Positions 1-5,377 of a DNA stretch of 5,446 nucleotides are shown here, one piece after another. The translations under genes and the position numbers were made by a program. The notes beneath the pieces are model-generated. The model worked only from the letters and a program-made list of their open reading frames with translations, was not told where the DNA came from and searched no databases. Origin of the DNA: Pseudomonadota bacterium (GTDB lineage Bacteria > Pseudomonadota > Gammaproteobacteria > SZUA-229); the NCBI GenBank assembly GCA_015222965.1, contig JADFWF010000354.1:1-5446 (forward strand), written 5' to 3'. Numbering within the stretch: position 1 is the stretch's first letter; each line of letters starts with the position of its first letter.

Positions 1-275
1 CGCCATGTTTTATAATGCACGTCGGCCAGCTTCTGCGGGCGAGCGATCAGATCTTTTTCTGCGACCGGTGAAAATTTTCCACTGCGCGCCAGATCAGACA
101 TTATGATGGCAGAGACATCGCCGTTAGCCACCTTAGCGCCACCGCTCCATTGAAAAGGAATAACGGCGATCGGCAGTGCACCTTCAAAACCTTCGGTAAT
201 GTCTATTTTTAAAACCGCCTGGGCCATCGATGTAAAACTCAGGCAGAACAATCCAATTATAATTTTTTTAATCAT
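1..275 (-). CDS. tolB: TolB, Tol-Pal periplasmic protein (partial, N-terminal 91 codons)
   Basis: This is the start of the periplasmic beta-propeller protein TolB, which shuttles between TolA and the lipoprotein Pal; the rest lies beyond the left edge. The ATG at 275 opens a classic Sec signal peptide: two lysines at residues 3-4, a hydrophobic core (IIIGLFCLSF), and a cleavage site after Ala-Gln-Ala at residue 20. The mature protein begins VLKIDIT, matching the position of the N-terminal TolB box that contacts Pal or TolA. Next come ALPIAVIPFQW and DLARSGKFSP, both characteristic of the TolB N-terminal domain. The gene starts 24 nt after the tolA stop, so it is almost certainly in the same operon. 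No good Shine-Dalgarno precedes the ATG. The upstream frame also holds a GTG and a CTG just after the tolA stop, but these would put extra residues before the signal peptide and are less likely. Confidence 0.95.
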   Translation of the reverse strand, partial: MIKKIIIGLFCLSFTSMAQAVLKIDITEGFEGALPIAVIPFQWSGGAKVANGDVSAIIMSDLARSGKFSPVAEKDLIARPQKLADVHYKTW

Positions 276-299
276 GTTATTTATTGACAGCACAAGCTG

Positions 300-1238
300 T
301 TAACGGGGTTTAAATTTAAAATATATTTTCCTATCAAACAGTTCAGGGTCTGGCGGTAATGGCAACGGCGACGCTTTGCGAACCGCGCGCTCTACCGAAC
401 GCTGAAAAGCAGTATCACTGGTACACGCCTGCAAGACAACATCGATCACATCACCCATCATAGTCTGTGTCACGATAATCTCACAGCTCTGCTCTTCACT
501 GGTAGTTGCAGGACGTAACCAGTTATTTTCAACTTTCTGCGCGATTAGCATGATATATTGCTGGCGCTGGGTCTGTAATCTGGCAGCGCGCTCAGCCTGC
601 CTCCTTGCTTCTTCCTCACGTCTTTCTTCTTCGATCAAAGCACGCTCAAATTCTGCTTTTTCTTCTGCCCTGCGTTGTCGCTCTTCTTCTTGTTTACGTT
701 TTTTCTCTGCTTCCAGCCGCTGCTTTTCTTCGAGTTCTTTTTGCTTTTTCTCTTCAGCCTTACGTTCCCGCTCTTTTTTCTCTCTAACCTGCTTATCTCT
801 AGCTTGTTTCTCCCGGGCCTTCGTCTCTTTAACTTTACGATCGGCTTCTTTCTTCTTTGCCAGCGCCAGGGCTTTTTTCTTTTCTGCTGCTTGCTGCTGC
901 TTTTTCTTTTTTTCAGCCAGATGTTTTTTTTCTAAGTTTTTCTTGCGCTCGAGTTCCTGCTTTTTTTTCTTTTCGGCCAGGCGTTTTTTCTCAGCGGCTT
1001 TCTTGTCTGTAATCTTTTTCTGGACAGCAAGTTTCTCCTGCTTTTTACGCTCGTCATACTTTTTTGCATCGACAACAACCGCGTCGATGATCTTGTGTTT
1101 CTGTGACGCCGGCATCGGCGGTTTTTCATCACTGGCTAGATTAATGCTTAATAGCACTATCACGACCAGATGAATAATGATAACCAGCGCTAAAGCACGA
1201 GGATTATTTTTTATTTCAGCAAATAAACCTGAACCCAT
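300..1238 (-). CDS. tolA: TolA, inner-membrane-anchored periplasmic-spanning protein
   Basis: TolA is anchored by TolQ-TolR and reaches through the periplasm to TolB/Pal, carrying force used in outer-membrane constriction. The 312 residues show the three TolA domains. Domain I is a short cytoplasmic tail and one membrane helix at about 15-34 with His23, probably the His of the TolQ-contacting SHLS-type motif, followed by IDAVVVD at 51-57 (E. coli has IDAVMVD). Domain II, about 58-226, is a long charged helix. Domain III, about 227-312, is the globular C-terminal domain with Cys252 and Cys272, which correspond to the disulfide pair of E. coli TolA, and it ends IYFKFKPR. It is shorter than E. 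coli TolA (421 residues). Domain II is lysine-rich (about 45 Lys in residues 51-200) instead of alanine-rich, and turns Glu/Arg-rich after about 180. The start codon has only a weak ribosome site. Confidence 0.96.
   Translation of the reverse strand: MGSGLFAEIKNNPRALALVIIIHLVVIVLLSINLASDEKPPMPASQKHKIIDAVVVDAKKYDERKKQEKLAVQKKITDKKAAEKKRLAEKKKKQELERKKNLEKKHLAEKKKKQQQAAEKKKALALAKKKEADRKVKETKAREKQARDKQVREKKERERKAEEKKQKELEEKQRLEAEKKRKQEEERQRRAEEKAEFERALIEEERREEEARRQAERAARLQTQRQQYIMLIAQKVENNWLRPATTSEEQSCEIIVTQTMMGDVIDVVLQACTSDTAFQRSVERAVRKASPLPLPPDPELFDRKIYFKFKPR
870..989 (-). repeat. Two tandem 20-residue repeats in the TolA helical arm
   Basis: Residues 84-103 and 104-123 of TolA align as two units of 20 residues. 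Both begin with KK, one residue, then LAEKKKKQ; the rest of the unit is more diverged. The underlying DNA is also similar, with matching pyrimidine blocks around 897-933 and 957-993 on the plus strand. Length variation by repeat gain or loss is common in TolA domain II, so this looks like a recent or maintained duplication within the coiled arm. Confidence 0.7.
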
Positions 1239-1276
1239 TATTCTACTACCATGACTCGTTTTCCATGACCTATTAT

Positions 1277-1305
1277 CTGAGCAACCAGCACTTATGGCTG
1301 CTCAG
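1277..1305 (-). promoter_or_regulatory. Intra-operon RNA hairpin at the tolR-tolA junction
   Basis: On the mRNA strand CUGAGCAGCCA pairs with UGGUUGCUCAG, giving 11 consecutive base pairs including one G-U, closed by the 7-nt loop UAAGUGC. The first three loop bases are the tolR stop codon. No U-run follows, so it does not look like an intrinsic terminator. The position between two cistrons suggests a role in mRNA processing or stability, or in setting the TolR to TolA ratio; that role is inference. Confidence 0.5.
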
Positions 1306-1702
1306 TCATTAGCCCCACTTTTTCTACACCCGCAGACTGCAGCAGCACCATCGCCGTGGTAACAGAACCATAACTAACATCTTTATCTCCACGCACCAGC
1401 ACGGGTGTTTGCGGTTTCTGTTTCAGCACCAGGCCGATCCGTTGGGTAATCACGTCATCACTCACTGGTTTTTTTAAGTCATCACCGACATTTAAATAAT
1501 AATCACCCGTTTTACTCACCGTCAGGATCACCGGCTCCAACTGCTCTGGCGGTAATGAATTGGCAGCCAATTGCGGCAGCTCAACTGTCACTCCTTGCTG
1601 GACGACGGGTGCGGTGATCATAAAAATAATTAACAGCACCAGCATCACGTCGATGTAAGGCACCACATTTATCTCTGAAACTGCACGGCGTTTTTTGCTC
1701 AT
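1292..1702 (-). CDS. tolR: TolR, ExbD/TolR family inner-membrane protein
   Basis: TolR works with TolQ as the proton-driven stator that energises TolA. The protein has 136 residues (E. coli 142). It has a short basic cytoplasmic N-terminus (SKKRR), the family signature SEINVVPYIDVMLVLLIIFM at 9-28, and a single membrane helix at about 15-34. Asp18 corresponds to E. coli Asp23, the residue proposed to be protonated. A periplasmic domain follows, ending in GDKDVSYGSVTTAMVLLQSAG and VGLMTEQP, closely matching E. coli (SAGVKSVGLMTQPI). The ATG overlaps the tolQ stop as TAATG, so translation is probably coupled. There is no strong Shine-Dalgarno of its own. The stop codon sits in the loop of a hairpin, and the same reading frame stays free of stops across the gap up to the tolA start. 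Confidence 0.97.
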   Translation of the reverse strand: MSKKRRAVSEINVVPYIDVMLVLLIIFMITAPVVQQGVTVELPQLAANSLPPEQLEPVILTVSKTGDYYLNVGDDLKKPVSDDVITQRIGLVLKQKPQTPVLVRGDKDVSYGSVTTAMVLLQSAGVEKVGLMTEQP

Positions 1703-2388
1703 TACGTTGTTTCATCCGTGATATTGCTCTGTCGTTGCAGTATCGTTGCAAACTCTTCAGCAAAATTTTCGTAGGTGCTAGAAAGCCGGTCCACTCTCTC
1801 CGCGTAGCGGTTATATGCGATAACAGCAGGAATCGCTGCGAACAGACCCATCGCTGTAGCGATCAGTGCTTCTGCGATACCCGGTGCTACCATGGCAAGA
1901 CTGGCATGCTCTACCGCGCCTAATGCGATAAACGAACGCATGATACCCCATACCGTACCAAACAGGCCAATATAAGGACTGATCGATCCGATGGTTGCCA
2001 GCATAGACAAGTGTGAATCAAGGAAATCTTCTTCGCGCGCGACAGCAACTTTCATACTGCGCTGCACACTCGCCAGCATCATTTCAGGATTAGCCTTATT
2101 TTTATGCGTGCGGATGAATTCAGTAAAACCCGCTTCAAATATTTTTGCGATGCCACGACGTTCTTCGGTCTTGCGTTTTACCTGCTGATACAGATCAGAT
2201 AGATTAATGCCCGACCAGAACTGGTCTTCAAAACGGATCGCTTCTTCTCTTGCCAGTTTTAATACCTTGTATTTCAAAACGATGATGACCCATGAAAGCA
2301 CTGACGCGCTTAACAGTATCAGCATCACAATCTGCACTAAAAGGCTGGCACGCGTTACCAGCGAAAACAGTGACATTTCAGCTTCCAC
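1702..2388 (-). CDS. tolQ: TolQ, MotA/TolQ/ExbB family proton channel protein
   Basis: TolQ is the multimeric inner-membrane subunit that forms the proton-conducting stator with TolR and contacts the TolA anchor. The 228 residues (E. coli 230) contain three membrane helices at about 14-39, 128-153 and 167-192, with the large cytoplasmic loop between the first two. The block GSISPYIGLFGTVWGIM (residues 134-150) and APGIAEALIATAMGLFAAIPA (168-188) are TolQ hallmarks. Thr145 and Thr178, the channel-facing threonines, are at the same numbers as in E. coli. The start is taken as GTG at 2388 because AAGGAG lies 7 nt upstream; this overlaps the end of ybgC by 11 nt. An in-frame ATG at 2376 (Met5) is the alternative and would start 1 nt after the ybgC stop. 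The gene ends in a TAATG overlap with tolR. Confidence 0.97.
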   Translation of the reverse strand: MEAEMSLFSLVTRASLLVQIVMLILLSASVLSWVIIVLKYKVLKLAREEAIRFEDQFWSGINLSDLYQQVKRKTEERRGIAKIFEAGFTEFIRTHKNKANPEMMLASVQRSMKVAVAREEDFLDSHLSMLATIGSISPYIGLFGTVWGIMRSFIALGAVEHASLAMVAPGIAEALIATAMGLFAAIPAVIAYNRYAERVDRLSSTYENFAEEFATILQRQSNITDETT

Positions 2389-2830
2389 AAAAAAACTCCT
2401 TGTTTATATCTTTGGTTATCGAGGTAGGGATACCTCGCGGGGTGTATTTTTCCGCATCCAAACAGGCAATCTTGACCTCAGCAGCAGATAAAAGGCCTGT
2501 CGTTGAATCAGGGTGATGCGATGTTTCCAGGTAAACAGCTTGATTAAAATTTATACTGGCTCTACCCAGTGAAGAAATCGATGTGACCACGTTTAACTCG
2601 TCATTAAATCTGGCAGGTTTCTTATATTGAATATTGGCGCTATGCACCGCAAATATAATACCCAGCTCTTGTTGTATTTTGTCCTGTTCAAAACCGATAC
2701 TACGTAATAATTCAGTACGTGCACGCTCCATAAATTTCAGGTAGTTAGCGTAATAGACCACGCCACCTGAGTCGGTATCCTCGTAGTAGACACGTACTGG
2801 CCAGGAAAATTCCTTTTGTTGAGTGTTCAT
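2378..2830 (-). CDS. ybgC: YbgC-type acyl-CoA thioesterase (hotdog fold)
   Basis: This is a small cytoplasmic thioesterase of the 4-hydroxybenzoyl-CoA thioesterase superfamily that hydrolyses acyl-CoA (and possibly acyl-ACP) and is commonly encoded with tol genes. The signature VRVYYEDTDSGGVVYYANY spans residues 12-30. Asp20 aligns with the catalytic Asp of the family (Asp18 in E. coli YbgC, Asp17 of the Pseudomonas hydroxybenzoyl-CoA enzyme), followed by the glycine pair and the helix FMERARTELLR. At 150 residues it is longer than E. coli YbgC (134), because of a short polar insertion near 104-112 (SHHPDSTTG) and a C-terminal tail. The tail codons double as the tolQ ribosome site. The ATG at 2830 follows an AT-rich leader with only a weak GTAAG-like site. 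The gene sits between ruvB and tolQ, as in Pseudomonas. Confidence 0.95.
   Translation of the reverse strand: MNTQQKEFSWPVRVYYEDTDSGGVVYYANYLKFMERARTELLRSIGFEQDKIQQELGIIFAVHSANIQYKKPARFNDELNVVTSISSLGRASINFNQAVYLETSHHPDSTTGLLSAAEVKIACLDAEKYTPRGIPTSITKDINKEFFCGS
2396..2401 (-). promoter_or_regulatory. Shine-Dalgarno AAGGAG for tolQ, inside ybgC
   Basis: The sequence AAGGAG followed by seven T and then GTG is the clearest ribosome site in the cluster. It lies within the last codons of ybgC (Lys-Glu). Its 7-nt spacing fits the GTG at 2388, whereas the ATG at 2376 would be 19 nt away. It is the main evidence for choosing the GTG start of tolQ. Confidence 0.75.
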
Positions 2831-2893
2831 TGCTTACTTTTTTATTATTATTTTATTAAGCCACTATTGGAAATGCTGCTAACTTAATCTCGT
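2831..2893 (-). other. 63-nt AT-rich gap between ruvB and ybgC
   Basis: This is the longest gap inside the cluster and marks the boundary between the ruv and ybgC-tol modules. It contains an AT-rich block (AATAAAATAATAATAAAAAA on the mRNA strand) ending about 9 nt before the ybgC ATG. It also has an ATTAAG/CTTAAT inverted pair (2855-2860 and 2883-2888) with a 22-nt loop. A -10-like TAAAAT is present but has no well-spaced -35, so I do not call a promoter. No terminator is visible. Confidence 0.5.
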
Positions 2894-3964
2894 TTATTTA
2901 AACATGTCTTGCTCTTGCGCAAGTTCTTTACTGATTTCCTGTTTTAAATCTTCCTGCATTAAATTGTCCGGCGCGTGCAAGCCAAAATGCTTATAAACAT
3001 TAGCAGTCGCGATTCGCCCTCTCGGAGTGCGCATCAAATAACCCTGCTGGATCAGATAGGGTTCGATCACATCTTCGATGGTATCTCGCTCTTCACTGAT
3101 GGCAGCTGCCAGATTCTCCACGCCGACAGGACCACCGTTAAATTTTTCGATAATGGCGAGCAGCAACCTCCGGTCCATTATATCAAAGCCCAACGGGTCT
3201 ACTTTTAATAATTCCAGCGCTTTTGCCGCAATGTCTTCGTTTACTTTGCCATCTGCTTTAACTTCAGCGTAATCACGTACCCGGCGTAACAGACGATTGA
3301 CGATACGCGGTGTGCCCCGCGCCCGCCGGGCGATCTCGCCAGCACCCTCATCATCGATCTGCACGTTCAGTATATCAGCTGAGCGTTTTACGATATGGCT
3401 CAGGTCATTTAAGCCATAAAAATCAAGGCGTAACACGATGCCGAAGCGGTCACGCAATGGCGATGTTAATGAACCAGCACGGGTAGTCGCACCGACCAGA
3501 GTAAAGGGTGGCAGATCCAGTTTGATAGAACGTGCCGCCGGACCTTCACCGATCATGATATCCAGCTGATGATCTTCCATCGCCGGATACAGCACTTCTT
3601 CAACCACCGGGCTCAAACGATGAATCTCGTCGATAAATAGCACATCGTGCGGTTCGAGGTTCGTCAGCAGCGCCGCCAGATCACCCTGTTTTTCCAGTAC
3701 GGGACCAGACGTTGAATGCAGGGTTGCGCCCATTTCGTTGGCGACGATATGGGCCAGTGTCGTTTTTCCCAGACCCGGAGGGCCAAAAAACAGTATGTGA
3801 TCAAGCGCTTCATTACGGCCTTTAGCCGCAGGAATAAAAATATCCAGCTGCTCAGTAACCGCTGGCTGACCACGGTAATCTTTTAGATACTGTGGACGAA
3901 TGGCGCGATCGATAGCGACCTCGCCTTCCACACTTTCCGCAGATAAAACTGGATTCTCACTCAT
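2894..3964 (-). CDS. ruvB: RuvB, Holliday junction branch migration ATPase
   Basis: RuvB is the AAA+ hexameric motor that, loaded by RuvA, pumps DNA arms through the Holliday junction. At 356 residues it is close to the usual family length (E. coli 336), with an N-terminal extension before the conserved [13 protein letters not shown]. Visible motifs are Walker [10 protein letters not shown] at 61-69 (Lys67), Walker B VLFIDEIH at 108-115 (Asp112, Glu113), sensor 1 GATTRAG at 158-164, and the arginine finger in SPLRDRFG (Arg171). Sensor 2 is in [12 protein letters not shown] (around Arg220), and the C-terminal winged helix holds [13 protein letters not shown] at 308-320. The ATG directly abuts the ruvA stop (TAAATG, no gap). 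An AGGGG ribosome site lies 6 nt upstream within ruvA codons, so the two are likely translationally coupled. Confidence 0.98.
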   Translation of the reverse strand: MSENPVLSAESVEGEVAIDRAIRPQYLKDYRGQPAVTEQLDIFIPAAKGRNEALDHILFFGPPGLGKTTLAHIVANEMGATLHSTSGPVLEKQGDLAALLTNLEPHDVLFIDEIHRLSPVVEEVLYPAMEDHQLDIMIGEGPAARSIKLDLPPFTLVGATTRAGSLTSPLRDRFGIVLRLDFYGLNDLSHIVKRSADILNVQIDDEGAGEIARRARGTPRIVNRLLRRVRDYAEVKADGKVNEDIAAKALELLKVDPLGFDIMDRRLLLAIIEKFNGGPVGVENLAAAISEERDTIEDVIEPYLIQQGYLMRTPRGRIATANVYKHFGLHAPDNLMQEDLKQEISKELAQEQDMFK

Positions 3965-4555
3965 TTAATGCCCCTGCAGCGCGGCGCGAATAATATCTTC
4001 TGTCGATTTATCTTCAACATCGAGATCACGCACCATCTGACTTGCCTGCTGTGCTTTATAACCCAGAGAGATAAGCGCGCTAACCGCGTCATTCACCGGG
4101 TTTGCCTGTTTTTCTATTTTTTCTGGTGCGCCCGGCAATTTTATAGCGTCATCTTTTTCCAGACGGTCCTTCAATTCGATCACTAATCGTTCAGCGGTTT
4201 TTTTACCAACACCCGGCAATTTGGTTAAGGCTTTACTGTCCTCTTCCAGGATGCAGCGGGTAAAATCTTCAGCACTCATGCCTGAGAGGATTGTCAGCGC
4301 CAGCTTTGGACCGACACCACTGATCTTTATCAGGCTGCGGAACATCAGGCGTTCAGACAAAGAATGAAATCCGTATAACAGCTGTGCATCTTCCCGCACC
4401 ACGAGATGCGTATGTAATACGATATTTTCACCGCATTCTGGCAGATGGTAAAACGTCGACATGGAAGCTTCCAGCTCATAACCCACACCCTGCACATCAA
4501 GCAGGATGGTCGGTGGCTGTTTTTCCAGTATTGTGCCCTGCAACCTTCCGATCAT
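3965..4555 (-). CDS. ruvA: RuvA, Holliday junction-binding subunit
   Basis: RuvA tetramers hold the four-way junction in a square-planar form and recruit RuvB. The protein has 196 residues (E. coli 203). Domain I (about 1-63) is an OB fold beginning MIGRLQGTI. It includes Glu55-Asp56 in VVREDAQ, the acidic pin residues at the same numbers as in E. coli. Domain II has two helix-hairpin-helix motifs: KISGVGPKLALTIL (77-90) and KLPGVGKKTAERLVIELK (112-129). A Lys/Glu/Pro-rich linker at about 133-152 leads to the small RuvB-binding domain III (NDAVSALISLGYK onwards). The ATG lies 7 nt after the ruvC stop. A GGAG spans the ruvC end, but its 11-nt spacing is longer than ideal. The stop is flush with the ruvB ATG. 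Confidence 0.98.
   Translation of the reverse strand: MIGRLQGTILEKQPPTILLDVQGVGYELEASMSTFYHLPECGENIVLHTHLVVREDAQLLYGFHSLSERLMFRSLIKISGVGPKLALTILSGMSAEDFTRCILEEDSKALTKLPGVGKKTAERLVIELKDRLEKDDAIKLPGAPEKIEKQANPVNDAVSALISLGYKAQQASQMVRDLDVEDKSTEDIIRAALQGH
3971..3975 (-). promoter_or_regulatory. Shine-Dalgarno AGGGG for ruvB, inside ruvA
   Basis: AGGGG lies in the final codons of ruvA, 6 nt before the ruvB ATG at 3964. It supports this start over downstream methionines and fits the gapless TAAATG junction. Confidence 0.65.
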
Positions 4556-4562
4556 CGCCCCA

Positions 4563-5087
4563 TTATCTCCAGCGACCGCCGCGTACTTTGCTGGCGATAC
4601 CCAGCGCCCTCACGCGCATATGATTAGCATGACAAATTGCGATGGCCAGACCATCTGCCTCGTCACTCTGTGGCTTAAAATCAAGTTTTAACAATAATTT
4701 CATCATCTGTTGAATCTGTTCCTTATCAGCCGAACCAGTACCTACGACGGCTTTTTTTATGGCTCGCGGTGTATATTCACCCACATCCAGTTTTGCATTG
4801 GTGCCTGCACAGATAGCCGCACCCCGCGCCTGTCCAAGCTTGAGTGCAGAATCCACGTTTTTATTCACAAATACCTGTTCGATACCCATGGTCTTCGGCT
4901 GCCATTTATCTATTAAGATACTGATTTCATTAAAGATCATACCTAAACGTTCGGGCAGCTCATCACCAGTAATTTTCACGAAACCGCTAGCCACATAATT
5001 ATGGCGTAATCCGTCACTGTCGATCACACCATAACCGGTACAGCGGGATCCGGGATCGATACCGATGATTCGCGTTTTTTCTGTCAC
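4563..5087 (-). CDS. ruvC: RuvC, Holliday junction resolvase
   Basis: RuvC is the dimeric, metal-dependent endonuclease that cuts Holliday junctions symmetrically; it has an RNase H-like fold. All four catalytic acids are present: Asp11 in IIGIDPGSRCTGYG, Glu70 in GIEQVF, and Asp142 and Asp145 in SDEADGLAIA. These match E. coli Asp7, Glu66, Asp138 and Asp141 with a constant offset of four. Phe73 matches the junction-unstacking Phe69, and Lys111 and Lys122 match the conserved basic residues. Length is 174 residues (E. coli 173). The start is a GTG at 5087. The frame stays open upstream but offers no ATG, GTG or TTG there, and the N-terminus is already full length. No Shine-Dalgarno is evident just upstream, so initiation may be modest. 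It is the first gene of the cluster. Confidence 0.97.
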   Translation of the reverse strand: MTEKTRIIGIDPGSRCTGYGVIDSDGLRHNYVASGFVKITGDELPERLGMIFNEISILIDKWQPKTMGIEQVFVNKNVDSALKLGQARGAAICAGTNAKLDVGEYTPRAIKKAVVGTGSADKEQIQQMMKLLLKLDFKPQSDEADGLAIAICHANHMRVRALGIASKVRGGRWR

Positions 5088-5107
5088 CTGGTTTTTTACA
5101 GTTTTGA

Positions 5108-5128
5108 CTAAGACGATAATTGCTCCAT
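5108..5128 (-). other. Tiny possible upstream ORF in the ruvC leader (MEQLSS)
   Basis: An ATG-led frame of six codons ending in TAG lies in the predicted ruvC 5' leader and stops 20 nt before the ruvC GTG. There is no convincing ribosome site before it and no amino-acid-specific codon run, so it may be chance. It is recorded because the ruvC start itself lacks a visible Shine-Dalgarno and reinitiation is conceivable. Confidence 0.15.
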
Positions 5129-5183
5129 TATTCCAGCGTGTTCCCGCTTTTTTGGCGCGTTTATTATTATTTTTGTTAGGGGG

Positions 5184-5213
5184 AGTCTACCATTGTGGAA
5201 GGGTGTCGGCTAA
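5184..5213 (-). promoter_or_regulatory. Candidate promoter of the ruvC-led cluster
   Basis: On the minus strand TAGACT (5184-5189) resembles a sigma-70 -10 box. It is preceded by TGG, giving an extended -10 of the form TGnTAGACT. An imperfect -35, TTAGCC (5208-5213), lies 18 nt upstream. The predicted transcript would start around 5177 and leave about 90 nt of leader before ruvC. It is the best match I found in the upstream region but matches consensus only partly. No LexA-type CTG-N10-CAG box overlaps it. Confidence 0.4.
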
Positions 5214-5245
5214 GGGTTTAAGGGGGTTTTTCTTAACATTTACGG

Positions 5246-5270
5246 TTGGATTTTTGGTTAGGCCTTGCGG
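5246..5270. repeat. Degenerate direct repeat, copy 1
   Basis: This 25-nt segment matches 5353-5377 at 20 of 25 positions in an ungapped alignment. The shared core is TTAGGC, one variable base, then TTGCGG. The two copies lie 107 nt apart and bracket the REP-like palindrome. They may be diverged pieces of one dispersed repeat family. Confidence 0.5.
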
Positions 5271-5283
5271 GTGATACTTTCAC

Positions 5284-5310
5284 TTGTAGGAGCGGAACTT
5301 CATTCCGCGA
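5284..5310 (+). repeat. REP-like palindrome with GTAG head
   Basis: The segment reads TTGTAGGAGCGGAA then CTTCA then TTCCGCGA. GCGGAA (5292-5297) pairs with TTCCGC (5303-5308) around a 5-nt loop, preceded by GTAGGA and followed by GA. This is the layout of the GTAG-headed repetitive extragenic palindromes of Pseudomonas and other Gammaproteobacteria (TGTAGGAGCGG...CCGCGA). That class is mobilised by RAYT (TnpA_REP) transposases. It appears as a single copy here and no transposase is present in the window. Confidence 0.7.
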
Positions 5311-5322
5311 TTTAGGTTTAGC

Positions 5323-5340
5323 CTGGTTTGGTTTGGTTAA
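5323..5340 (+). repeat. Short TGGTT microrepeat
   Basis: CTGGTTTGGTTTGGTTAA holds three consecutive TGGTT units, directly after a TTTAGGTTTAG duplication at 5311-5321. It is a simple-sequence stretch between the REP-like element and the second direct-repeat copy, with no coding potential. Confidence 0.5.
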
Positions 5341-5352
5341 ATAATATTTACT

Positions 5353-5377
5353 GTCGATGTTTCGTTAGGCATTGCGG
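5353..5377. repeat. Degenerate direct repeat, copy 2
   Basis: This is the partner of 5246-5270 (20 of 25 identical, core TTAGGC-N-TTGCGG). Its right end runs into the GCGGT/ACCGC hairpin at 5374-5389, so the copies may represent a diverged element whose hairpin survives only here. Confidence 0.5.

Noticed and set aside
932..1132. Second minus-strand open frame within tolA (66 codons, Arg/Lys/Ser-rich)
   Set aside because: It is an out-of-frame reading of the low-complexity tolA arm, with no start signal and no domain.
550..1173. A 207-codon open frame on the plus strand rich in Ser, Phe, Cys and Leu
   Set aside because: It lies wholly antisense to tolA, and its composition is the complement of Lys/Glu/Arg codons. 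It has no recognisable domain, and tolA is certain.
2831..2893. Promoter or terminator between ruvB and ybgC
   Set aside because: A TAAAAT hexamer is present but no -35-like sequence sits 16-18 nt upstream. The ATTAAG/CTTAAT pair has a 22-nt loop and is followed by A-rich rather than U-rich RNA.
5085..5098. LexA-like CTG...CAG palindrome over the ruvC start (minus strand CTGTAAAAAACCAG)
   Set aside because: Only 8 nt separate CTG and CAG, whereas the gammaproteobacterial SOS box needs 10, and the interior lacks the alternating TA pattern.
5104..5132. Plus-strand promoter TTGACT with a -10 near ATTATT
   Set aside because: The -35 is good but the -10 is poor, and there is no plus-strand gene downstream to serve.
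5065..5274. A 69-codon plus-strand open frame over the ruvC start and upstream region
   Set aside because: It overlaps the well-supported 5' end of ruvC and crosses the candidate promoter and repeats. It shows no ribosome site and no family resemblance; its hydrophobicity comes from T-rich sequence.
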